Shown: one piece after another, positions 25,430-33,076 of the stretch
Layout of the letters: each line of letters begins with the position of its first letter
How positions within the stretch are numbered: position 1 is the first letter of the stretch
NCBI RefSeq assembly: GCF_003626735.1
Contig: NZ_RBHX01000001.1
Span: forward strand, 1,426,001-1,490,000
Length of the DNA stretch: 64,000 bases
Direction of reading: 5' to 3'
DNA from: Microbacterium sp. CGR2
GTDB lineage: Bacteria; Actinomycetota; Actinomycetes; Actinomycetales; Microbacteriaceae
Notes under the pieces: model-generated
Seen by the model: only the letters and a program-made list of their open reading frames with translations
The model's database searches: none
Told to the model about the DNA's origin: nothing
Program-made: the position numbers and the translations under genes

Positions 25430-25463
25430 CTGACCCTTCACTCTCCTCCGGTGCGGGGGTCAG
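25430..25463. terminator. Weak stem-loop after the acyl-CoA dehydrogenase gene
   Basis: CTGACCC (25430-25436) pairs with GGGTCAG (25457-25463) across a 20-nt loop, directly after the stop codon. The stem is short and no T-tract follows. The rest of the 200-base gap to the convergent siderophore-interacting gene holds no convincing gene. Confidence 0.3.
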
Positions 25464-25626
25464 AAACACACCCCGGGAGGTCCGGGATGCGTTTGTGGCC
25501 TCCCACCGCGTGGGCGCCCGTGCCGGACTCAGCGCGACCGTGGCGTGCGGCCGGGGCGGCCGATATCGGCCCGGGCGTCGCTGCGAGTGTCCGTCGGCAT
25601 CGATTCGCCCGCGGCACCCGACCGGC

Positions 25627-26502
25627 TCATGCCGAGGGCTCCGCCGCGATCTCGCGAGCGGACTTCGATGCGGGCGCCGCCGCACCGCTCTTCCAGTAGC
25701 CGCAGAAGCTCACTGCGTGCTTGTCGACTCCCCGTTCGCCGACGAGGAGCTTGCGCGCCCCCGATGCGAGGGCCTGCTCGCCCGCCGCATAGGCGTGGAA
25801 CGGAGCCCCCGGCAGAGGAGTCCGGCTCAGCGTCTCGAGGGCGAGCGAGCCGGGAACGACGTCCTGCGGCCGGACGATCCAGACGACCGCGATGCCCGAC
25901 GGATGGCGGAACTCCTGCGCATCTTCCTCGGACGGCACCTCGATGATCGCCGTGCCCACAGCATCCGTCGGCAGCGAGGCGCAGATCGAGGCGATCGCGG
26001 GCAGGGCGGTCTCATCGCCGGCGAGTAGCACGCGTTCGGTTCCCCGCTGCGGGTTGAAGGTGAGCCCCTCATCGATGATGAGGACGTGTTCACCGGGCTG
26101 GCACGTCTCCGCCCAGCGCGATGCCGGGCCCGCGGTTCCGTCTGCGGCCGAGCCGTGCAGGAAGAAGTCGACATCGATCTCGGCGCCGGCCGTCGCGGTC
26201 GCGGGCCGGTAGGCGCGCACCGTGTAGTTGCGCATCACCGGACGCTCGCCCTCGGGAATGCGCAAGAACTTGAGGTAGCCGAACATCTTGTTGGCCTTCG
26301 CGGGGACCCGGTCGAGGCCCGCATCACCCCCGACGGGCAGGAACAGTCGGAACCATTGATCGAAGCCCATCGGGCGGAACTTCGCGATGTCGCCACCGCC
26401 GAGTGTCACCCGTGCCCAGTGCGCGGAGAGCCGTTCGCTGCGCACGACCGTCAGATGGAGGAGATCCGACGATTCGGGTTTGACCAGTTTGCTGTATGCC
26501 AT
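25627..26502 (-). CDS. Siderophore-interacting protein (flavin ferric-siderophore reductase)
   Basis: The 291-residue protein has a SIP/ViuB plan. An N-terminal FAD-binding barrel contains the flavin motif RNYTVRAYRP (about residues 90-99), and a C-terminal NAD(P)H domain has LLAGDETALPAI and a final FCGYWKSG segment. These cytoplasmic enzymes reduce ferric siderophores to release iron. The gene follows the EcfT gene by 10 nt in the same operon, and an iron box lies upstream of the operon's ATPase gene. The last 20 residues are an Ala-rich tail. Confidence 0.9.
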   Translation of the reverse strand: MAYSKLVKPESSDLLHLTVVRSERLSAHWARVTLGGGDIAKFRPMGFDQWFRLFLPVGGDAGLDRVPAKANKMFGYLKFLRIPEGERPVMRNYTVRAYRPATATAGAEIDVDFFLHGSAADGTAGPASRWAETCQPGEHVLIIDEGLTFNPQRGTERVLLAGDETALPAIASICASLPTDAVGTAIIEVPSEEDAQEFRHPSGIAVVWIVRPQDVVPGSLALETLSRTPLPGAPFHAYAAGEQALASGARKLLVGERGVDKHAVSFCGYWKSGAAAPASKSAREIAAEPSA

Positions 26503-26512
26503 GGGGCGCCTT

Positions 26513-27331
26513 TCAGGGGAGCTGCCAGGGGAAGAATGCGACGAGGATCACGACGGATGTCGCGAAGCTCGACACGGTGAAGACGGCGTCCCGCACGCGG
26601 AAGGGCACGAGGTGGCGCTCGGTGCGCGTCGCGTGCGCGCCGAAAGCGCGAGAGTCCATCGCGAGGGCGACGCGCTCGGCGTGGCGGATGGCCCCGGCGA
26701 GCAGCGGCACGATGTACCCCCACCCCCGCGCGATGCGTGCGAACGGCCCCCGGCCGCCGTGGTGCCCGCGCACGCGGTGCGCCGCGCGGATGACGGCGAG
26801 CTCATGGCCGAAGCGGGGGACGAACCGGAAGGCCGCGAGGGCGGTGTAGCCGATTCGATAGGGCACCCGCACCTGCTGCACGCTGGCCCGGACGAGGTCG
26901 GGGCCGGTCGTGGTGAGCCCTCCGATGAGCGCGAGGGCGACGATCGATCCCAGCCGCAGCGCCGTCGCGAAGCCGATCTCCAGCGCTCCCGCGTACAGGG
27001 TCCACGTGCCGATCCGGACGATCGCCGGGCTCTCAGCGACCAGGCTCGCGTCGACCCAGAGGGAGAAGCCGATGCCGATGGCCAGCATCCCGATCGGCAG
27101 GGCGAGCAGCAGCAGGGCGAGGAGGCGGGCAGTCAGTCGGGCGCCGATCAGGATGATGGCATACGCCAGCAGCAGGAACACTGCCGGCGTGGTGAGATCT
27201 CGCACGAATACGAGGACGATCATCGCCGGTGCGAAGCCGATGATCTTCGCGAGCGGGTTCAACGCGTACAGGAACTGGTGACGAGAGGTCACCGTCATCG
27301 ATGCGTACGGGTCGATGGTGACGGTCGTCAC
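26513..27331 (-). CDS. ecfT: ECF transporter transmembrane component EcfT
   Basis: The 272-residue protein has five to six hydrophobic segments and the CbiQ/EcfT pattern. ALNPLAKIIGFAP near the N-terminus is typical, and two cytoplasmic coupling segments HRVRG (near residue 190) and MDSRAFG correspond to the x-R-G motifs that contact the ATPases. EcfT couples ATP hydrolysis to movement of the S component. Its ATG overlaps the stop of the ATPase gene (ATGA), and the siderophore-interacting gene follows. The set resembles YkoEDC-type ECF systems in having one double ATPase. Confidence 0.87.
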   Translation of the reverse strand: MTTVTIDPYASMTVTSRHQFLYALNPLAKIIGFAPAMIVLVFVRDLTTPAVFLLLAYAIILIGARLTARLLALLLLALPIGMLAIGIGFSLWVDASLVAESPAIVRIGTWTLYAGALEIGFATALRLGSIVALALIGGLTTTGPDLVRASVQQVRVPYRIGYTALAAFRFVPRFGHELAVIRAAHRVRGHHGGRGPFARIARGWGYIVPLLAGAIRHAERVALAMDSRAFGAHATRTERHLVPFRVRDAVFTVSSFATSVVILVAFFPWQLP

Positions 27332-29052
27332 GGCGTGACCTCCCTGCCTGCGGATGCCAGCACGCGCTGCAGCGGGGGAAGACGCAGTCCCGCCCCCGCG
27401 AGCAGGTCCTCGTCCTGGAACAGCTCCGAGGTCGGACCCGCGGCATGCACGCGCCCGGCAGCCAGCACGATCGTGTGGGTGGTGTGCTCCGCGACGAGCT
27501 GCAGGTCGTGGGTCACGATCACGATCGTCGTACCCTCGGTGCGCAGACTCTCCAGCAGATCGAGGAGTTCGGTTGCTCTGGCACGATCCTGCCCGAACGT
27601 GGGCTCGTCGAGGGCGAGTACCCGGGGGCGCGTGATCAGCGCGGTTCCGACGGACAGGCGACGCTTTTCGCCTCCGGAGAGCAGGAAGGGATGCACCGTG
27701 GCCTTGTGCTCGAGTCCGAACCGGATCAGCATCTCTTCGACGCGCGACGTGATCTCGGCATCCGGAGTCTTGCGCAGCCGCAGCCCATGCGCGAGTTCAT
27801 CGAAGACGGTGTGGGCGATGAACTGGTGCTCCGGGTTCTGGAAGACGAACCCGATCCGCGCAGCGAGGTCGCGCGGCGATGCCGCCCCGGGGTCGATGCC
27901 GTCGATGCTGACCTGCCCCTTCGGCGGAGGGACCACTCCGGCGAGAGCCTGGATGAGCGTGGTCTTGCCTGCCCCGTTGGCGCCGATGATCGCGGTCAGG
28001 CTGCCTGCCTCGATGTCGAGATCGATGCCGTGCAGGATCGGGGTGTTCCGTCGGCGTACCGTCAGCCCGCGAGCGCGAGCGCGGATGAGGGGGAGGGCGG
28101 AGGATGAGGGCGCGGCCGGGCGTTTCGGGTCGGTGTTTCGCACCTCGCGGGGCGAACGGGTGGGGGGTGTGAGCTGGGCGGCGAGTTCCTCCGGCGAGAG
28201 TGGCAGAGGATCGAAACGGTGGCCCCCGGCCTGCAACCTCAGCGCCGCCAAGGTCGCTGCGGGGAGCCAGACACCCATCCGGACGAGGTCGTCGGCATTC
28301 TCGCGGATCACCTCGCCCGCCGCTCCGTCGAAGGCCACGCGGCCCCCACGGTCGAGCACGATCGTCCGCGTGACGAAGCTCATCGCGGCGTCGAGGTTGT
28401 GCTCGACGAGCAGGATGGCGCGGTCTCCCGTCGCGACCACATCCGCGAGTGCGGCGTAGACATCGTCGATCCCTTGCGGATCGAGGTTCGCGGTCGGTTC
28501 GTCGAGCACGATCAGCGGCGATCCCATCGCGAGCGCACACGCGATTGCGAGGCGCTGTCGCCCGCCGCCGGAGAGGTGGTCGGGATTCTCGTCGCGGCGA
28601 TCCCAGAGCGCGACCCGCCGAAGCGCGTCCTCCACCCGGGATCGGACCTCGTCGAGGGGGAGCAGGAGGTTCTCCGGCCCGAACGCGACTTCGTCGTAGA
28701 CGCTGCCGGTGACGATCTGTGCATCCGGATCCTGGAAGACCATCCCGACATGCGTGCTCAGCGTCGCCGGGAGCGTCGTCGCGGTGTCGAGGCCTCCCGC
28801 CTCGACCGTGCCGGTCATGGCGGCGGGGAGAGCGTGCGGGATGAGCCCGTTCAGCGCGAGCGTGAGCGTCGACTTGCCCGAACCCGACGGGCCGAGGAGG
28901 AGGACGACCTCACCGGGCTCGATGTCGAAAGTGACGTCGCGGGGTGACGGGCGCGCAGCATCCACGTGGGTGAGAGACAACTCACGCACGCTGAGCAGGG
29001 GCGCGGATGGGCGCACGGCGAAGTCCAGAGGTCGGGGATCGGACCCTCTCAA
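27328..29052 (-). CDS. ECF transporter ATPase with two fused ABC domains
   Basis: The 574-residue protein contains two ABC modules. The first has LLGPSGSGKSTL, the signature LSGGGRQRLAIA and LIVLDEPTANLD. The second has IGANGAGKTTL, LSGGEKRRLSVG and VLALDEPTFGQD. It therefore replaces the usual EcfA/EcfA' pair, as in YkoD. The outermost start is TTG 29052. GTG 29016 is an alternative, since neither has a good ribosome-binding site. The iron box begins two bases upstream of TTG, so the promoter overlaps the start region and a leaderless transcript is possible. The partner S-component gene lies 64 bases upstream. Confidence 0.88.
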   Translation of the reverse strand: MRGSDPRPLDFAVRPSAPLLSVRELSLTHVDAARPSPRDVTFDIEPGEVVLLLGPSGSGKSTLTLALNGLIPHALPAAMTGTVEAGGLDTATTLPATLSTHVGMVFQDPDAQIVTGSVYDEVAFGPENLLLPLDEVRSRVEDALRRVALWDRRDENPDHLSGGGRQRLAIACALAMGSPLIVLDEPTANLDPQGIDDVYAALADVVATGDRAILLVEHNLDAAMSFVTRTIVLDRGGRVAFDGAAGEVIRENADDLVRMGVWLPAATLAALRLQAGGHRFDPLPLSPEELAAQLTPPTRSPREVRNTDPKRPAAPSSSALPLIRARARGLTVRRRNTPILHGIDLDIEAGSLTAIIGANGAGKTTLIQALAGVVPPPKGQVSIDGIDPGAASPRDLAARIGFVFQNPEHQFIAHTVFDELAHGLRLRKTPDAEITSRVEEMLIRFGLEHKATVHPFLLSGGEKRRLSVGTALITRPRVLALDEPTFGQDRARATELLDLLESLRTEGTTIVIVTHDLQLVAEHTTHTIVLAAGRVHAAGPTSELFQDEDLLAGAGLRLPPLQRVLASAGREVTP

Positions 29053-29053
29053 C

Positions 29054-29072
29054 TTAGCTGAGCCTTACCTGA
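29054..29072 (-). promoter_or_regulatory. DtxR/IdeR-type iron box
   Basis: Read on the minus strand the 19 bases are TCAGGTAAGGCTCAGCTAA. Against the DtxR consensus TWAGGTWAGSCTWACCTWA they match at 16 of 19 positions, including the central AGGTAAGGCT. The site lies between the S-component and ATPase genes, directly before the ATPase start. It predicts repression by an iron-loaded DtxR/IdeR protein of the ATPase-EcfT-SIP genes. Confidence 0.65.
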
Positions 29073-29116
29073 TTTGCCATCCGCACCGAAGAGCGCATGC
29101 ACAGGAGTCGGAGCGG

Positions 29117-29659
29117 TCAGCGGCGAGCCACTCCCGCGCGGGTGAGCGCTGTGCCGACAGCCAGACCGACGGCTGTCCAGGCGATCGGGCCGAGCACCGA
29201 GATCGCCAGATACAGAACCTGTGCCCAGAGGGGCATCGTGCTCAGATGCGCAGCGAAGAACACGACGATCGCGACGACGACACCGATCGCGGCGGCCGAG
29301 ACGAAGAAACGCCAGGCACCCCAAGACCGGTAACGGGTCAGGGCGGCGACGCCCTCCTGGATCGCGCCGAAGAGCAGCGCGGTGCCCAGGAAGCGAAGGG
29401 ACCATGCCGGGTTGAAAGCGCTCGCCACCAACGCCGCGAGCACATGGCTGATCAGCGCGACGAGGGGTCGACGCAGCACCTCCTGCGCGATGATTCCGGG
29501 GAGCACGTGCGAGCCGAGGACGATCCCGTAGAGGAACGCGGGGCCCGCGAGGACCGGGATCGTGACCCACCCGGCGATGCCGCCGACGATGCCGGTGGCG
29601 ACGCCGATCGCTGCACAGACCAGGAGGGTTCTGGTTGACAGGACGGGAGTTCGGGCCAC
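29117..29659 (-). CDS. ECF transporter S component (YkoE-like)
   Basis: The 180-residue protein has about six hydrophobic segments with the pattern of the YkoE-type substrate-specific family. Features are an N-terminal LLVCAAIGVATGIVGGIAGW, then GIVLGSHVLPGIIAQEVLRRPLVA, ASAFNPAWSLRFLGTALLFG and a Gln-Glu pair before the fourth helix. GTG 29659 is the start. YkoE proteins are usually assigned to thiamine or its pyrimidine precursor. Here, however, the downstream genes carry an iron box and a ferric reductase, and no TPP riboswitch was seen. The substrate could therefore be an iron-related ligand. Confidence 0.75.
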   Translation of the reverse strand: MARTPVLSTRTLLVCAAIGVATGIVGGIAGWVTIPVLAGPAFLYGIVLGSHVLPGIIAQEVLRRPLVALISHVLAALVASAFNPAWSLRFLGTALLFGAIQEGVAALTRYRSWGAWRFFVSAAAIGVVVAIVVFFAAHLSTMPLWAQVLYLAISVLGPIAWTAVGLAVGTALTRAGVARR

Positions 29660-29756
29660 GGTTCCAGCCTAGTTGCGGGGCTGCGGGCGGGCGCCGAGGT
29701 CGACGAAAGTCACCCCCCTGGCCGTTCGTCTAGGTTTCGTCGCTGCATATGGTGTC

Positions 29757-29779
29757 GTCCGCGAACGCGGACTATTTTC
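29757..29779 (+). terminator. Hairpin with T-rich tail upstream of the subtilase gene
   Basis: GTCCGC-GAAC-GCGGAC (29757-29772) is a perfect 6-bp hairpin with a 4-nt loop, followed by TATTTTC. It has the shape of an intrinsic terminator reading rightward, about 50 bases before the subtilase start. TATGGT at 29748-29753 could be a -10 that would place the hairpin at the very 5' end of the transcript. Confidence 0.35.
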
Positions 29780-29827
29780 AGCCGTGGTGCGGCAACGCCG
29801 TCGCACCCCGATCATCGGGAGAAGCAC

Positions 29828-32800
29828 ATGGGTCGAACACCCCTCCGATTGGCAGCGGCCGCCACCCTGGCCACGCTGTTCATCGCATCGACAGCCGCCG
29901 CGGGCTACGCGGACGCCGAAACGGCGACGCATCCGGCACCCGTCGCCGGCACGCCGGGCCATTACATCGTGGTCATGAAGTCCGACCCGCTCGCCAGCTA
30001 CGAAGGTGACGTCAAAGGACTCAAGGCCACCAAGCCCGCGGAGGGTGAGCAGCTCGAGACCCAGTCCGAGGACTCGCGACGCTACGTCAAGCACCTGCAG
30101 ACGAAGCAGACCGACCTCGCCACGAAGGTGGGCGTGACTCCCGACACCACGTACCAGGTCGCACTCAACGGGTTCAGTGCCGACCTCACCGGCGACCAGG
30201 TCGACCGGCTGCGTGCCTCGAAGGACGTGTACGCCGTCTTCCCGGACGAGGTCCGCCACCCCGACGCGCAGACGTCGACCGACTTCCTCGGCCTCGGCGA
30301 CGACCGCAAGGGCCGCGGCGGCGTCTGGCAGCAGACCGGCGGGGTCGACAAGGCCGGCGAGGGCGTCGTCGTCGGCGTCATCGACACGGGCATCGCGCCC
30401 GAGCATCCGTCGTTCGAGGGCAAGAAGCTCAAGAAGCAGAAGAAGCAGCCCAACCGGCACAAGGGGAGCCAGCCGTACACCGACGGCACCTCGGTGTTCT
30501 TCGACAAGTCCGACGGCGGGCAGTTCCAGGCAGCGATGATCGAGGGCCAGGAATGGGACAAGAGCGACTACTCGTCCAAGCTCATCGGCGCCCGGCACTT
30601 CTTCGCCGGCGCCGAGGCGGCAGGCTTCGACTTCCAGTACGACTACCTTTCGCCGCGTGACGGCGATGATCACGGTTCGCACACCGCGAGCACCGCGGCC
30701 GGGAACTTCGGTGTGGAAGCATCCGTCGGCGGAGTCGAGTTCGGCACCGTGTCCGGCGTCGCACCCGGCGCCAAGGTCGCGGCCTACAAGGCCTGCTACG
30801 TCGGGCCCGACGACGCCGTGACCGACGATGACATCTGTGCATTGAGCGACCTCGTCGCGGCGATCGACCAGGCCGTCGCCGACGGAGTCGACGTGATCAA
30901 CTACTCGATCGGAGGGGGTGCGGCCAAGACCGTGCTCGCCCCGGAGGACATCGCGTTCTTCAACGCCGCGGCCGCAGGCGTCTTCGTGGCCACCAGTGCC
31001 GGCAACGACGGACCCGACCCGGTCACCGCCGACCACGCCTCACCCTGGTACACGACCGTCGCCGCCTCGACCGTCCCCACCTGGGAGGGCACGGTGCAGT
31101 TCGACGGGTTCGAGCAGGCGGGCGCCTCGGTGAGCGTGCCCTTCGGCGAGACCGTCACCGGACCTTCGATCTACGCGGCGGATGCCGCCGCAGCCGGCGC
31201 GGTCGATCCGCGTCTCTGCACTCCGGGCTCCCTCGACCCGGCCAAGGTCACCGGCCACATCGTCGTCTGCGATCGCGGCGGCAACGCTCGAGCAGAGAAG
31301 TCGCAGGTCGTGAAGGATGCCGGCGGCATCGGCATGGTCCTCGTGAACGTTCCCGGCGAGGCCGACTCGCTGGACAACGACTTCCACGCGGTGCCGACCG
31401 TGCACCTTAACGCTGTGCACCGCGAGGCCGTCCTGGCGTACGTGCAGGGCGGTACTGACCGGCCCATCACCCTCGTCGGCGAGAACACGACGGGCGTGAC
31501 CACGCCGACTCCGCAGATCGCGGGCTTCTCGAGCCGTGGACCGATGCTCGCAGACGGCAGCGACGTGCTCAAGCCCGACGTCTCCGCTCCCGGTGTCGCG
31601 ATCCTCGCGGCGACGCACAACGCTCCGGGTGAGGACCCGACATTCGGCATCCTCTCCGGGACCTCGATGTCATCCCCGCACGTCGCAGGGCTCGGCGCCC
31701 TGTATCTCGGGGAGCGTCCGAACGCGACACCGGCGGAGGTGAAGTCCGCGATGATGACCACCGCGTACGACACCGTCCTCGCCGACGGGTCGGCGAACAC
31801 CGACCCGTTCGAGCAGGGCGCCGGTCACGTCGATCCGAAGCGCTACCTCAACCCGGGTCTGCTGTACCTCAACGGAGTCGCAGATTGGGCGGCGTTCCTC
31901 GAAGGCAAGGGGCTGGCGGAGTTCAACGGCGTCGAGCCCATCGACGGCAGCGATCTCAACCAGGCCTCCTTCTCGATCGGATCACTCGCCAGCGCCCAGA
32001 CCGTCACCCGTTCCGTGACCTCCACGGAGGCGGGGACGTTCACGGCGGCGGCGGAGGTGCCGGGCGTGAACGTGACGGTCGAGCCGGCCACGCTGTCCTT
32101 CGACGCACCGGGGCAGACGAAGTCGTTCACGGTCACCTTCGACAACGCCAGCGCGCCCGTCGAGGAATGGGCGACCGGTTCGCTGACCTGGAAGAGCGCC
32201 GAGAACACGGTGCGCACACCGATCGCGGTGTTCCCGGTGACCGCGGATGCTCCGGCAGAGGTCGCCGGCACCGGCGTGGACGGCAATGCCACCGTCGAGA
32301 TCACCCCCGGTCTCGACGGCGAGCTCCCGCTCGGCCTATCCGGTCTCACGCCGTTCGAACTGCTCGCCGATCCGGACAACCCGGTCGAGGGGCACTCGGG
32401 TGACGAGACCTCGGGAGACGAGAACAAGGACGTGTCGTGGGTCGTGACCGTGCCGGAAGGAACGACGCTCTCCCGGTTCGATCTCGACTCGTCGGATGAC
32501 GAGGGCAGCGACCTCGACCTGTCCGTGTACCGGGTGGTGAGCGCGGATGACCTGAGGTACTACGAGCGGTGGCAGTCGGCGACCGCCTCCGCGGACGAGC
32601 AGGTCACGATCCCCGCGCCGACCGCCGGCACGTACCTCGTCGTCGCCAACATGTACTCGACGACGGGCCCCATGACATGGGACATGACCTACGCCAACGT
32701 GCTGCCCGAGGGTGAGGGGGCGTTCGCGGCGACGCCGAACCCTCTCCCCGTGATGCGCGGGGAGCAGACGAGCTACGAGCTCAGCTGGTCCGGCCTCACT

Positions 32801-32878
32801 GCCGGCACCCGCTACCTCGGGCTCGTGCAGTACGGCGACTCGGCGGTCCGGACGATCGTCACCGTCGACGCCGGATAA
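29828..32878 (+). CDS. Secreted S8 family serine peptidase (subtilase) with PA domain
   Basis: The 1,016-residue protein starts with a signal peptide (hydrophobic LAAAATLATLFIASTAAAGY, cleavage likely near residue 30). An I9-type inhibitor domain with GHYIVVMKSDPL follows. The subtilisin domain carries catalytic Asp186 (GVIDTG), His282 (DDHGSHTAS) and Ser613 (SGTSMSSPHVAG). A PA domain is inserted before the Ser, around residues 450-560. After residue 700 come beta-rich domains, including an acidic stretch rich in Ser, Asp and Glu, resembling Fn3-type and pre-peptidase C-terminal modules. It is an extracellular protease. ATG 29828 follows GGGAGAAG. It is monocistronic and ends at a palindromic repeat. 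Confidence 0.92.
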   Translation: MGRTPLRLAAAATLATLFIASTAAAGYADAETATHPAPVAGTPGHYIVVMKSDPLASYEGDVKGLKATKPAEGEQLETQSEDSRRYVKHLQTKQTDLATKVGVTPDTTYQVALNGFSADLTGDQVDRLRASKDVYAVFPDEVRHPDAQTSTDFLGLGDDRKGRGGVWQQTGGVDKAGEGVVVGVIDTGIAPEHPSFEGKKLKKQKKQPNRHKGSQPYTDGTSVFFDKSDGGQFQAAMIEGQEWDKSDYSSKLIGARHFFAGAEAAGFDFQYDYLSPRDGDDHGSHTASTAAGNFGVEASVGGVEFGTVSGVAPGAKVAAYKACYVGPDDAVTDDDICALSDLVAAIDQAVADGVDVINYSIGGGAAKTVLAPEDIAFFNAAAAGVFVATSAGNDGPDPVTADHASPWYTTVAASTVPTWEGTVQFDGFEQAGASVSVPFGETVTGPSIYAADAAAAGAVDPRLCTPGSLDPAKVTGHIVVCDRGGNARAEKSQVVKDAGGIGMVLVNVPGEADSLDNDFHAVPTVHLNAVHREAVLAYVQGGTDRPITLVGENTTGVTTPTPQIAGFSSRGPMLADGSDVLKPDVSAPGVAILAATHNAPGEDPTFGILSGTSMSSPHVAGLGALYLGERPNATPAEVKSAMMTTAYDTVLADGSANTDPFEQGAGHVDPKRYLNPGLLYLNGVADWAAFLEGKGLAEFNGVEPIDGSDLNQASFSIGSLASAQTVTRSVTSTEAGTFTAAAEVPGVNVTVEPATLSFDAPGQTKSFTVTFDNASAPVEEWATGSLTWKSAENTVRTPIAVFPVTADAPAEVAGTGVDGNATVEITPGLDGELPLGLSGLTPFELLADPDNPVEGHSGDETSGDENKDVSWVVTVPEGTTLSRFDLDSSDDEGSDLDLSVYRVVSADDLRYYERWQSATASADEQVTIPAPTAGTYLVVANMYSTTGPMTWDMTYANVLPEGEGAFAATPNPLPVMRGEQTSYELSWSGLTAGTRYLGLVQYGDSAVRTIVTVDAG

Positions 32879-32884
32879 TCGCGG

Positions 32885-32940
32885 CGTTTCGTCTCGCTCG
32901 CTCGGCGACCGGAAACGGTCGTCGAGCGAGCGGAGCGAGC
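32885..32940. repeat. Inverted copy pair of a GAGCGAGCGGAGCGAG repeat, hairpin after the subtilase gene
   Basis: The arms at 32895-32911 and 32916-32932 pair over 17 bp with one mismatch around a GAAA loop. The right arm continues as CGGTCGTCGAGCGAGCGG and on to GAGCGAG (32916-32939). The left side carries the complement of GAGCGAGACGAAACG (32885-32899). The same sequence recurs in a coding region at 61834-61865, so it belongs to a dispersed repeat family. Here it probably also serves as a terminator. Confidence 0.7.
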
Positions 32941-33076
32941 CGGACGGAGCGCCGGTCGGACCGTTCGTCGCGTTGACCGCGCCGCTCGTCGCAGCATCCG
33001 CCACGGTGGTCGCGGAGGGCCGGAGCAGCTTTCTATCGTGGGGGAACGCAATGATGCGCATCCTGAGGAGAACCCC

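Noticed and set aside
29660..29827. TPP riboswitch before the YkoE-like S-component gene
   Set aside because: The conserved CTGAGA and downstream GGGGTG-type blocks are absent on the minus strand.
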